A model generated the notes under the pieces. It was given only the letters and a program-made list of their open reading frames with translations, searched no databases and had not been told where the DNA came from. Positions 35,103 through 42,873 of a stretch of DNA of 64,000 bases are shown one piece after another. A program made the translations under genes and the position numbers. The stretch is from Marinisporobacter balticus (GTDB taxonomy: Bacteria; Bacillota; Clostridia; Peptostreptococcales; Thermotaleaceae): contig NZ_SLWV01000023.1 in NCBI RefSeq assembly GCF_004345705.1, forward strand, positions 1 to 64,000, given 5' to 3'. How positions within the stretch are numbered: position 1 is the first letter of the stretch; every line of letters begins with the position of its first letter.

Positions 35103-35103
35103 G

Positions 35104-35580
35104 TTAATTCCTCCTTTGATCACATACTTCAAAATGGTTAATAAAATCGGATGTTTTGTTTACTACCTTTTCTGAAAAATTTGTAATTCTATTTGTTTGC
35201 ATAAAATGCTCTTGACTTACGGCAGACTGTGTAATACTAGGGACTGTATTTACTAAGGTGTAAAAAAATCCACTTCCCATTAAAACAAGTGTTACCATGG
35301 CTGCAGCGGTATAATAAATAAATAGGTTTTTGTGTTCTGGTTTGTATTTTCTTTTCATGAAATCGTTTTTTATAGTATTTGCTTCATGGATTATAGAAGC
35401 TGTAAAGTCTGGTGAAATCATTTGATGGGCAGATTTGATTTCTTCTTCATCAATGAGTGAGAGAAAGATTTCTAAGCACTGGTCACACATTGACAAATGG
35501 TCTTCCATTTTTTCTGATGCTTCAATGGATAAAACACCTTTTTTATAAAGAATCCATTGTATTTGATCATAGTGATTCAT
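35104..35580 (-). CDS. Putative anti-sigma factor with zinc-finger N-terminus
   Basis: The 158-residue protein has the zf-HC2 pattern H-x3-C-x2-C in EDHLSMCDQCLEIF near residues 26-39, and one membrane segment (LFIYYTAAAMVTLVLMGSGFFYTLV) near residues 85-110. This is the classic layout of anti-sigma factors that hold an ECF sigma at the membrane. Its start overlaps the sigma gene stop (ATGA), which suggests translational coupling. The extracytoplasmic C-terminus is short. Confidence 0.82.
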   Translation of the reverse strand: MNHYDQIQWILYKKGVLSIEASEKMEDHLSMCDQCLEIFLSLIDEEEIKSAHQMISPDFTASIIHEANTIKNDFMKRKYKPEHKNLFIYYTAAAMVTLVLMGSGFFYTLVNTVPSITQSAVSQEHFMQTNRITNFSEKVVNKTSDFINHFEVCDQRRN

Positions 35581-36128
35581 CTATCTTCCCTCCATTTCTC
35601 TTTGAATAAATGACGTCCTCTATAGAGTCTAGACTCTATTGTTTTTAAAGACGTGCCCGTTTCTGATGCAATCTCTTGATAGCTTTTTCCTTCAAAATAG
35701 AATTTTATGATGACATTGCTGTAGATTTCAGGGATATTTTTACAAATCTTATCAATACGGTTTTTGTTTTCCTTTTGAATGAAGATTTCTTCAGGGGTTT
35801 TGTATTCCTTATTTCCTTCATTTGACATACTCTCAATATCCACCACCGTCTCTTCGCAGAAACGTTTTGCATTTGATCTTTTCCAGTCAATTGCCTTTGT
35901 TGTAGCAATTTTACCAATCCAAGATTTTAAGCTTTCAAAACGATACTGTGGCAGAGAACGATAGATTTGTAAAAAGGTTTCCTGAGCTATATTTTCTACT
36001 TCATTATGATCTTTTACAAAATTAAGGATGATGGCAAAGACATAAGCCTTATATTTATCAATGATTCTTCTAAAGGCATGCTCATCACCAGATAAGCATT
36101 GTTTAACCAATTCATCATCACAAACCAT
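35577..36128 (-). CDS. ECF RNA polymerase sigma factor
   Basis: The 183-residue protein has sigma region 2 (AFRRIIDKYKAYVFAIILNFVKDHNEVENIAQETFLQIYRSLPQY) and region 4 (IPEIYSNVIIKFYFEGKSYQEIASETGTSLKTIESRLYRGRHLFKEK). It lacks region 3, as expected for ECF sigmas. GGAGGG precedes the ATG by 5 nt. A TGCAGT-N17-CGTCTA arrangement (36157-36185, minus strand) may be an autoregulated ECF promoter; the CGTC -10 is typical but the -35 is weak. Together with the next three genes it forms an envelope-response operon. Confidence 0.92.
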   Translation of the reverse strand: MVCDDELVKQCLSGDEHAFRRIIDKYKAYVFAIILNFVKDHNEVENIAQETFLQIYRSLPQYRFESLKSWIGKIATTKAIDWKRSNAKRFCEETVVDIESMSNEGNKEYKTPEEIFIQKENKNRIDKICKNIPEIYSNVIIKFYFEGKSYQEIASETGTSLKTIESRLYRGRHLFKEKWREDR

Positions 36129-36445
36129 ATCGTCCCTCCTTTCCTGCTCACTAATATAGACGGAGTAAATTAAAAAAATACTGCAAAAATATGAAATTTT
36201 TTCTAAATAAATAGTATCATAGTAATATTACAATAGGCTAAGATATTTTTATAATTCAAGAGTTATTTGTTTGAGATTAAAAAATATTATGAAATGGGAC
36301 ATAGTAGCATAAAAGGAGTCAAAAACGTAGGAAAAACATGGAATAATTATAAAAATATTGACATAAAAAGAAGGGAAATGAAAAAATATGTAGAAATTTA
36401 TACGAAACATAAACAAGTGAATAGTAAATGTTAGGAGGAGAAATC
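36129..36445. other. Divergent intergenic region
   Basis: This 317-nt AT-rich stretch lies between the ECF sigma gene (minus) and the PAS chemoreceptor gene (plus). It holds the possible ECF promoter at 36157-36185. A TTGACA at 36358-36363 lacks a matching -10. No gene is seen. Confidence 0.5.
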
Positions 36446-37648
36446 ATGTTTTGGAAGAAAGAGAAAGAGATATACTATGATGAAAAGGATACAACCATGA
36501 AAGATTTTAAAAATAAGATATCTATTTTAGAGGGCATTCAAAATGCTATGCCTGATCCTTATTTTGCTAGAGATATGGAGTATAATATCATTTTATGGCC
36601 TAATTCTATGAAAGCGTTAACAGGGTATAGTGAAGAAGAAGCTAAAAAGATGAAGTGCTATGATATATTTAAATCAGAAGTATGTAAAGATTGTCCTACG
36701 CAGAAATGTGTAGAATCCAAGAAATTCTTAAAAGATGCTATGGTTGATATTTATACAAAAAGTGGCGAAAGACTAGTTTCTTTAGTATCTAATTCTGGAA
36801 TATATGATGAAAATGGGAAGCCAGTAGGCGCTGTAGAGATCGTAAAAGATAGCACAAAATATCAAGATATGATGAAAAATATAGGAGGATTTACAGAACA
36901 ATTAAGTGCTATTTCAGAAGAATTGGCAGCTTCTTCTGAGGAAGTTACTGCCTTATCAAATAATTTAGAAAATCAGGCTGAGGAAGCGTTAAATGCATCA
37001 AAAGAAGGATTAAATGCTGCAGTTGATGTGAATTCTAAATCTAATAATTGTACACAATTTGCAAATAATGTAAAAAACAGCATGAATGAAATTGGAAAGT
37101 CTATGCATTATTCTATTGAAAAGATAGATGGATTAAAGCAAAAGTCTGAAAACATTATAAATGTAATTACAGCGATACAAAATATTGCATCCCAGACGAA
37201 CCTTTTATCACTGAATGCATCTATTGAAGCAGCGAGAGCTGGAGAACATGGAAGAGGGTTTGCGGTTGTTGCTGATGAAATTAGAAAACTTGCTGAAAGC
37301 TCTGACGCTTTTTCCAATGATATAAAAGAAACAATTCATGAAATCATTGAATTGGTAAAATCAGCAACAGATTCTATTGGGGCAGTAGATAGAGATTTTA
37401 AAAATGGTGAAAATAATATATACGAAATGAGTATCTTAATAGGTCAAATTTCTGAGTCTTCAAATAAGATGTTAAATATTATAAAGAAAATAGAAGCATC
37501 TAGTGAAGAAACTTCAAAAATAAGTAAGAATCAAAATGCTTCTATGGAAGATGTAGCAAGAGTCGCACAACATATATCAGAAATAGCGCAAAGAACACAA
37601 ATAGAATTTGATGATGAATTTCGTAAAATAAAGTATGATACGATGTAA
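36446..37648 (+). CDS. Soluble chemoreceptor with cysteine-rich PAS domain
   Basis: The 400-residue protein has no membrane segment. An N-terminal PAS domain (about residues 30-140, DPYFARDMEYNIILWPNSMKALTGYS) contains four cysteines, C71, C80, C83 and C88, in CYDIFKSEVCKDCPTQKC. The chemoreceptor signalling domain follows (IASQTNLLSLNASIEAARAGEHGRGFAVVADEIRKLAESSDAF). It probably senses redox state, a metal or a cofactor in the cytoplasm. ATG 36446 is chosen because AGGAGG lies 7 nt upstream. No terminator is evident after it. Confidence 0.88.
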   Translation: MFWKKEKEIYYDEKDTTMKDFKNKISILEGIQNAMPDPYFARDMEYNIILWPNSMKALTGYSEEEAKKMKCYDIFKSEVCKDCPTQKCVESKKFLKDAMVDIYTKSGERLVSLVSNSGIYDENGKPVGAVEIVKDSTKYQDMMKNIGGFTEQLSAISEELAASSEEVTALSNNLENQAEEALNASKEGLNAAVDVNSKSNNCTQFANNVKNSMNEIGKSMHYSIEKIDGLKQKSENIINVITAIQNIASQTNLLSLNASIEAARAGEHGRGFAVVADEIRKLAESSDAFSNDIKETIHEIIELVKSATDSIGAVDRDFKNGENNIYEMSILIGQISESSNKMLNIIKKIEASSEETSKISKNQNASMEDVARVAQHISEIAQRTQIEFDDEFRKIKYDTM

Positions 37649-37723
37649 GCATAAAGTATATATTTAAAAGAAAAAATGTATTTATAGATATAAGAAAACA
37701 ATATATAGTAGACAAGCTTTATC

Positions 37724-37756
37724 TATACACAATTTGTTGTGGATAGATGTGGATAA
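37724..37756. other. Cluster of three DnaA-box-like 9-mers
   Basis: TGTGGATAA (37748-37756) is a perfect reverse DnaA box (TTATCCACA). TGTGGATAG (37738-37746) and CTATACACA (37724-37732) each differ by one base from the consensus TTATNCACA. They lie within 33 bp in a 326-nt gene-free stretch (37649-37974), where I see no other feature but the terminator at 37894-37930. Chance occurrence in AT-rich DNA is possible. Confidence 0.4.
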
Positions 37757-37893
37757 CTTTTGAAAAACATATAATATTCAAAAGGTTGAGGAAACATTTG
37801 TTAATGATCTAGGCATTAAGGTGAGATATTGTTTGGAACAAGGGATGTTGATAATTCAAAACCAGTGGAATAGGTTATTATAGCTATAAAAAT

Positions 37894-37930
37894 GGGCCAT
37901 ATATTGGATATTAACTCCAATATATGGCCC
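37894..37930 (-). terminator. Terminator of the spmA-spmB-ldcA unit
   Basis: A perfect 15-bp stem (37894-37908 with 37916-37930). On the minus strand it follows the ldcA stop and precedes ATTTTTATAG. Confidence 0.85.
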
Positions 37931-37974
37931 GTTCTCATTTCCTCTTGTCACAAGAATATATTTTAATTATGAAC

Positions 37975-38880
37975 TTAATTTTTTATGATTACTTTTTTAT
38001 TTGTTGCATCCAATTCACAAACACGTCCTAATGGAAGGGTAATCATGGATTCACAATGGCCTGATTTGAAATTATATATAGTAGGTTTAAAAAATGGTTT
38101 AATAATATTGTTAAACACTTCAAAGGCTGTAAACCCTTCAGTATCTTCACAATCTGCAAAATCGCCAAGGATTATTCCTTCACAATCATTCAGTTTTCCA
38201 GCTAATCTAAGTTGCGTTAGCATTCTGTCAATACTATAAGGTTTTTCACCTATATCTTCTATAAAGAGAATTTTTCCCTTTGTTTCAATCTCATAGGGTG
38301 TACCCATTGTAGTGGCAATCAAAGCCAAATTCCCACCTACTATAGGGCCTTTTGCACAACCTTCTACCATCGTTTTTATGGGATCATTTTTTGGATTGTT
38401 TAGTTCGATATCTTCTTCAGCATTCATAACATGAAAAAATGATGATTTTGTAAACTGGTTAAATTTTAACATATTAGAAACAACCATAGGGCCATGATAA
38501 GTGGCTAAATTTGCTTTCTGATTAAGGAGCAAATGCAGTGCGGTTATATCAGAATATCCAATAAATATTTTAGGGTTTTTTTGAATCGTGTCCATATCAA
38601 GCTGGTCTATCATACGGGCGCAACCATAGCCTCCCCTAATACAAATAATTGCATCTACCTGATTATCCATAAACATGTTATTCAAATCTCTCGCACGTAT
38701 CGTGTCTTCTCCAGATAAATATCCACCGAAAGATGCATAACAACTATCTCCCATTTTTACTTTAAATCCCATTTCCTCTAAAACAGTTTTTGCCGTATCT
38801 GCCTGTTCCTTTGTTACTGGACTTGCAGGAGCAATAACCCCAATAGTATCTCCATGTTTTAATCCTTTTGGAACTATCAT
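37975..38880 (-). CDS. ldcA: LD-carboxypeptidase (peptidase S66)
   Basis: The 301-residue protein begins with the family motif LKHGDTIGVIAPASPV. The nucleophile region is IICIRGGYGCARMIDQLD, followed by IFIGYSDITALHLLLNQ, and the C-terminal part contains FIEDIGEKPYSIDRMLTQLRLAGKL and HCESMITLPLGR. S66 enzymes cut L,D-bonds in muropeptides or related substrates. ATG 38880 follows GGAGG by 8 nt; the upstream TTG is part of that site. It follows spmB closely, which suggests action on spore peptidoglycan. Confidence 0.92.
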   Translation of the reverse strand: MIVPKGLKHGDTIGVIAPASPVTKEQADTAKTVLEEMGFKVKMGDSCYASFGGYLSGEDTIRARDLNNMFMDNQVDAIICIRGGYGCARMIDQLDMDTIQKNPKIFIGYSDITALHLLLNQKANLATYHGPMVVSNMLKFNQFTKSSFFHVMNAEEDIELNNPKNDPIKTMVEGCAKGPIVGGNLALIATTMGTPYEIETKGKILFIEDIGEKPYSIDRMLTQLRLAGKLNDCEGIILGDFADCEDTEGFTAFEVFNNIIKPFFKPTIYNFKSGHCESMITLPLGRVCELDATNKKVIIKN

Positions 38881-38903
38881 GATATTTTCCTCCAAATCAT
38901 ATT

Positions 38904-39440
38904 TTATTTAAACATTAGATTTGTAACAAATACAGCTGTTAAAAGGCCTACCACATCTGCAATAAGTCCTGCAGGTACAGCATGTCTGGTTTTTTTAATA
39001 CCAACAGCACCAAAATAAACTGCTAATACATAAAATGTAGTTTCAGTAGAACCATTCATAACAGAAGCCATTCTACCAATCAATGAATCTGGTCCATATG
39101 TTGTAAACAAATCATTCATAATACCAGATGCTCCACCACCAGATAATGGTCTCATAAGTGCCATAGGAAGAACTTCTGCTGGCATTCCAAATAGATTTGT
39201 TATTGGTGAAACTACGCTTACCAAGATATCCAAAGCGCCAGATGCTCTAAATATACCAATAGCTACCAACATGGCTACCAAGTAAGGTATGATTGTAACC
39301 CCGGTTGTAAATCCTTCTTTTGCTCCTTCTGTAAAAGCTTCATAGACTTTTACTTTTTTTATAAATCCATATATAGGTATAATCAAAATGATTAGTGGAA
39401 TTGCATAAACCGAAATAGTTTCCATAAATTTTACAAACAT
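38904..39440 (-). CDS. spmB: Spore maturation protein B
   Basis: The 178-residue polytopic protein belongs to the nucleoside-recognition (Gate) family: GFTTGVTIIPYLVAMLVAIGIFRASGALD, MALMRPLSGGGASGIMNDLFTTYGPDS and NGSTETTFYVLAVYFGAVGIKKTRHAV are SpmB signatures. SpmA and SpmB are needed for proper spore core dehydration in Bacillus and Clostridium. ATG 39440 is chosen for its 9-nt spacing from GGAGG; an ATG at 39446 is also possible. It lies 18 nt after spmA. Confidence 0.94.
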   Translation of the reverse strand: MFVKFMETISVYAIPLIILIIPIYGFIKKVKVYEAFTEGAKEGFTTGVTIIPYLVAMLVAIGIFRASGALDILVSVVSPITNLFGMPAEVLPMALMRPLSGGGASGIMNDLFTTYGPDSLIGRMASVMNGSTETTFYVLAVYFGAVGIKKTRHAVPAGLIADVVGLLTAVFVTNLMFK

Positions 39441-39458
39441 TATCATCAACCTCCTTAA

Positions 39459-40073
39459 TTAATTTTTTTGTACCGCTTCCTTTTCAGTTTTATTAAAGAT
39501 AGGCAATTTTTGAAGTAGCTTTACAGCGATAATTGCTGCTATTGTAGATGCAATTGTCGCAATGATTGTTGCTCCAATAATTTCAGTTGCATTTGTAGAA
39601 CCTGCTGCTGCACGATATGCAACTACAGAAGATGCAATTAAAGTAAGTGATGACGTATTGATTGCAAGAAATGTACACATTGGATTTGTTGCTGTGTCTT
39701 TTTCATCGTTTAATTTCTGAAGTTCTTTCATTGCTTTGATCCCTAAAGGTGTTGCAGCATTACCCAAGCCAAAAATATTTGCAGCCATGTTCATTACAAT
39801 AGCCCCCATAGCGGGATGGTCATCGGGAACTTCTGGAAATAGAAATTTCATAATAGGCCTTAATGCATTTCCTAATGCTCTAACCATTCCAGCTTCTTCA
39901 GCAATCTTCATAAGCCCAAGCCATAATGCCATAACCCCTATAAGACCAATAGATAGCTCTACAGCAGTATCAGCAGACGCTAATGCAGCATCTGTTATTA
40001 CTTGAGCATTTCCTGTAACTAGTGCTACAATGATGCCAATAGCAATAAAACCTAACCAAATTACATTAATCAT
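39459..40073 (-). CDS. spmA: Spore maturation protein A
   Basis: The 204-residue protein has about five membrane segments with SpmA motifs: ELSIGLIGVMALWLGLMKIAEEAGMV, FPEVPDDHPAMGAIVMNMAANIFGLGNAATPLGIKAMKELQ, and NPMCTFLAINTSSLTLI. It is the partner of SpmB. In Bacillus the pair is co-transcribed with dacB, a penicillin-binding carboxypeptidase; here an LD-carboxypeptidase gene takes the neighbouring place. GGAGG precedes the ATG. The promoter region (40074-40196) shows no clear sigma-A site. Confidence 0.95.
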   Translation of the reverse strand: MINVIWLGFIAIGIIVALVTGNAQVITDAALASADTAVELSIGLIGVMALWLGLMKIAEEAGMVRALGNALRPIMKFLFPEVPDDHPAMGAIVMNMAANIFGLGNAATPLGIKAMKELQKLNDEKDTATNPMCTFLAINTSSLTLIASSVVAYRAAAGSTNATEIIGATIIATIASTIAAIIAVKLLQKLPIFNKTEKEAVQKN

Positions 40074-40196
40074 AACAATTCCTCCATTCTTAAATGTTTT
40101 ATATATTTTTTATATAAATTATTATCGTTAAAGTTTATTCAATACAAATGAATAAAGTCGATATGTTTACAATTTAAATTTATTTCAATCTCATTG

Positions 40197-41048
40197 TTAT
40201 TTCATAAAATAATCAAAAATTGCATTTCCAATTTCTCGCTCCATGAGGATCCCTTGCTTATTGTCAGAAAGATTATCGGTAAGACATACGATAATAATTT
40301 TTTTATCTTTAATCGTTAATATTCCAGCATCATGAACGACACCATTGATTTCGCCAGTTTTGTGTGCAAAAGGTAGATGAATTGGATCACAATTAGAAGT
40401 AGTGGTATGACATTTTGGACATATCGTTTTATGACATATATATTCACTACAATTACCACATAGAATCAAATTGTCTGATATTCTATCATTATATTGCTGC
40501 TTATAAAGTATCTCAAGCCCTTTATTTGCAATGTCCTCATTTAGTTTTTTACATCCTAAAAATTCATTTAATAATATTCCTAAATCTTTTGCAGTAGTAT
40601 AGCTATAGAGATTAGAATCGGGTATCATAAGTTTACGTGCAAAAAAAGTATTTCCGATGTTAAGAGTTTGAATAGAATCATTAATATTGTCCTTACCTAA
40701 AATATCATGAAGTATATTCGTTGCAACATTATCACTTACAGTAATCATAAGTGTGATAAGGTCTTCTAATGTAACTGCAAGTCCAACATGCATAAGCTTT
40801 AAAACACCACAACCACCAATTAGATCAGATGATTTTAGTTTATATAAATCATCTAACTTCCGCTTTTTACTTTGTACCTGAAGGAGTGCTTCGTAAAGAA
40901 TGGCTATTTTGATGGTACTAGCTGCATGAAATCTTCTATTTTCGTTGATCGTTAGGATTTCATTTGTGGAACAATCTTTCATATATAGACCTTTATTGCC
41001 ATCTATAGCGTTCAAAATATTTTTTATTTTATCTTTCAAATTTTTCAT
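40197..41048 (-). CDS. Class A beta-lactamase-fold serine hydrolase with cysteine-rich insert
   Basis: The 283-residue protein has the active-site motifs of class A beta-lactamases and related enzymes: STIK (S44-K47), SDN (105-107) and KTG (230-232). There is no signal peptide, so it is probably cytoplasmic. Between the SDN and KTG motifs a segment of about 25 residues contains C197, C200, C205, C210, C213 and C220 plus H206 and H214, resembling a zinc ribbon not usual in this family. It lies 33 nt after the D-aminoacylase gene in the same direction. A role in hydrolysing a D-amino-acid-containing peptide or amide is more likely than antibiotic resistance. Confidence 0.82.
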   Translation of the reverse strand: MKNLKDKIKNILNAIDGNKGLYMKDCSTNEILTINENRRFHAASTIKIAILYEALLQVQSKKRKLDDLYKLKSSDLIGGCGVLKLMHVGLAVTLEDLITLMITVSDNVATNILHDILGKDNINDSIQTLNIGNTFFARKLMIPDSNLYSYTTAKDLGILLNEFLGCKKLNEDIANKGLEILYKQQYNDRISDNLILCGNCSEYICHKTICPKCHTTTSNCDPIHLPFAHKTGEINGVVHDAGILTIKDKKIIIVCLTDNLSDNKQGILMEREIGNAIFDYFMK

Positions 41049-41081
41049 AGGTAACTCCTAAACAATTCTATTATTTTACAT

Positions 41082-42686
41082 TTAATATTTTTTTCTGAGT
41101 ACTTTACCAGCGAATTTATTTGTAAATTCTCCATTTTTTATAGCGATACTTCCATTAACAATTACGTAATCTATACCTTCTGGTTTTTCAAAAGGCTTCA
41201 CATATGTAGTTGTGTCTGCAATTTTTTTATCATCAAATAGGACGATGTCTGCATAAAAATTTTCTTTTATTAGACCTCTTTGATGAAGATTAAATTTAGT
41301 AGCAGGAAATCCTGTCATTTTATAAATTGCATTTTCTAGGCTTATTGTCTTTTCTTCTCGTACATATTTACCTAATATACGAGGGAAGGTTCCATTGGCT
41401 CTAGGATGGACATGCTCTCCGATCTTTGTAGGATCTGAATCTGAACCAAACATGCCATATGGCGAATTCATTATTTCTTTGATATCGCTTTGTTTTATTC
41501 CAAAATAGGCAGCGTAGGATTGTAAATCACTACCTATCAGTATCTTAAATGCAGCTTCTATGGGTTTTTTACCAAGTGCTTTCGCTATTTCATAAATTGT
41601 TTTTCCAATGAAATGCTCATGATTTTTAGCACTGAGAATAAGTATGTTTTTACTTCCAGCCCATTCTTCTTCTTCGTTTTGCCATTTGTAGTCCTTGCAG
41701 ATATCTGCGTGCATCTTTTTGAATAGTGCGTGATCTTTTAGTCTTGCTAAAATCTTATCTTTGCCTCCTTCTACAATCCATGATGAGAGAATTACTGTTA
41801 GTCCAGTTGAACTTGCTTCGTATGGATATTGTTCAAAGGTTATATCAACATTGCTATTCCTTGCATCATGAATTGCTTGTAAAATATTTTTCACCAGTTG
41901 TTCAGAATCTTTGGCTTTTGTTTTAACATGATGTATAATAGCAGGAATATTATTTTTCATAGCTATTTCTATGACTTCATTTATAGATTCCATCCAACGA
42001 GTATTTTCATTTCTAATGTGTGATGCATAGATCGCGTTATACTTTTTAAGTACTGAAGAAAGATTTACAAGTTCCTCTGTACTTGCAAAAACACCTGGTG
42101 GATAAATGAGTCCAGTACTCATTCCTATAGCACCGCCTTCAATTGACTGTGCCAATAGCTTTTTCATTTTTTCCATTTCCTCTTTATTTGGAGAACGATC
42201 ATCATAACCCATCACATTGTATCGAATCGTGCCATGACCAACGTAACAAGCATAGTTTGTACCTAAACAACAGTGATCTAGCTGTTCTAAATACTCTGAG
42301 AAACTGTTCCAGTGTGCATCTTTGTAATTATTTAACGCAAAGGTTCTATCAAACCATTCTGATTTTTTATTTTCAGATATGGGTGCAGGTGAGATGCCAC
42401 AACATCCTACGATTTGAGTAGTGATGCCTTGATATAATCTTCTCTTGTTCGTTTGATCCTCAGCTTCTGCAAAAGCAAATGGAACAAGATCAAAATGAGT
42501 GTGCGTATCTATAAAACCTGGGGAAAGAATTTTATTCGATGCATCAATTTCTATTGTTGCAGTTGCATTAACTAGATTTCCAATACGAACAATTTTATCA
42601 CCAGAGATACCAATGTCTGATTTGTACCAAGGAACACCAGCGCCATCGACGATTTTTGCATTTCTAATGAGTAAATCAAAATGCAT
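41082..42686 (-). CDS. D-aminoacylase (N-acyl-D-amino-acid deacylase)
   Basis: The 534-residue amidohydrolase starts FDLLIRNAKIVDGAGVPWYKSDIGISGDKIVRIG and has the first metal motif FIDTHTHFD, then CGISPAP, GLIYPPGVFAS, ASHIRNE, PAIIHHVKTKA and MFGSDSDP, all typical of D-aminoacylases. It would release free D-amino acids from N-acyl-D-amino acids. ATG 42686 is chosen to match family length; GGAGG lies 11 nt upstream. A sigma-54-type promoter precedes it, and the beta-lactamase-like gene follows. Confidence 0.92.
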   Translation of the reverse strand: MHFDLLIRNAKIVDGAGVPWYKSDIGISGDKIVRIGNLVNATATIEIDASNKILSPGFIDTHTHFDLVPFAFAEAEDQTNKRRLYQGITTQIVGCCGISPAPISENKKSEWFDRTFALNNYKDAHWNSFSEYLEQLDHCCLGTNYACYVGHGTIRYNVMGYDDRSPNKEEMEKMKKLLAQSIEGGAIGMSTGLIYPPGVFASTEELVNLSSVLKKYNAIYASHIRNENTRWMESINEVIEIAMKNNIPAIIHHVKTKAKDSEQLVKNILQAIHDARNSNVDITFEQYPYEASSTGLTVILSSWIVEGGKDKILARLKDHALFKKMHADICKDYKWQNEEEEWAGSKNILILSAKNHEHFIGKTIYEIAKALGKKPIEAAFKILIGSDLQSYAAYFGIKQSDIKEIMNSPYGMFGSDSDPTKIGEHVHPRANGTFPRILGKYVREEKTISLENAIYKMTGFPATKFNLHQRGLIKENFYADIVLFDDKKIADTTTYVKPFEKPEGIDYVIVNGSIAIKNGEFTNKFAGKVLRKKY

Positions 42687-42757
42687 ATGAATGTACACCT
42701 CCAAGTATAAAATAGAATAAAAGTACGTTAGTGTTTCAATGGGTTGTAAAATTATAA

Positions 42758-42773
42758 AGCAAAAATTATGCCA
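42758..42773 (-). promoter_or_regulatory. Sigma-54 (-24/-12) promoter for the D-aminoacylase gene
   Basis: On the minus strand TGGCATAATTTTTGCT matches TGGCAC-N5-TTGCW: GG and GC are separated by exactly 10 nt. The expected start lies about 60 nt before the D-aminoacylase ATG. A sigma-54 activator gene is next door. Confidence 0.75.
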
Positions 42774-42826
42774 CATAATAAATAGGTGCACTATGACTTA
42801 TTTTGTATCAAGGGGGTAGCGTGCTC

Positions 42827-42871
42827 TGGATTTTTTGTCCAAGAAAAAATAAAGCACTCCAAAATTATGGA
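42827..42871. promoter_or_regulatory. Candidate enhancer (UAS) sites for the left promoter
   Basis: TCCAAAATTATGGA (42858-42871) has inverted TCCA/TGGA arms and lies about 90 bp upstream of the -24 element. A second inverted word, TGGA-N7-TCCA (42827-42841), lies between. The first matches 13 of 14 bases with a site upstream of the opposite promoter (44835-44848). Confidence 0.55.
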
Positions 42872-42873
42872 AA

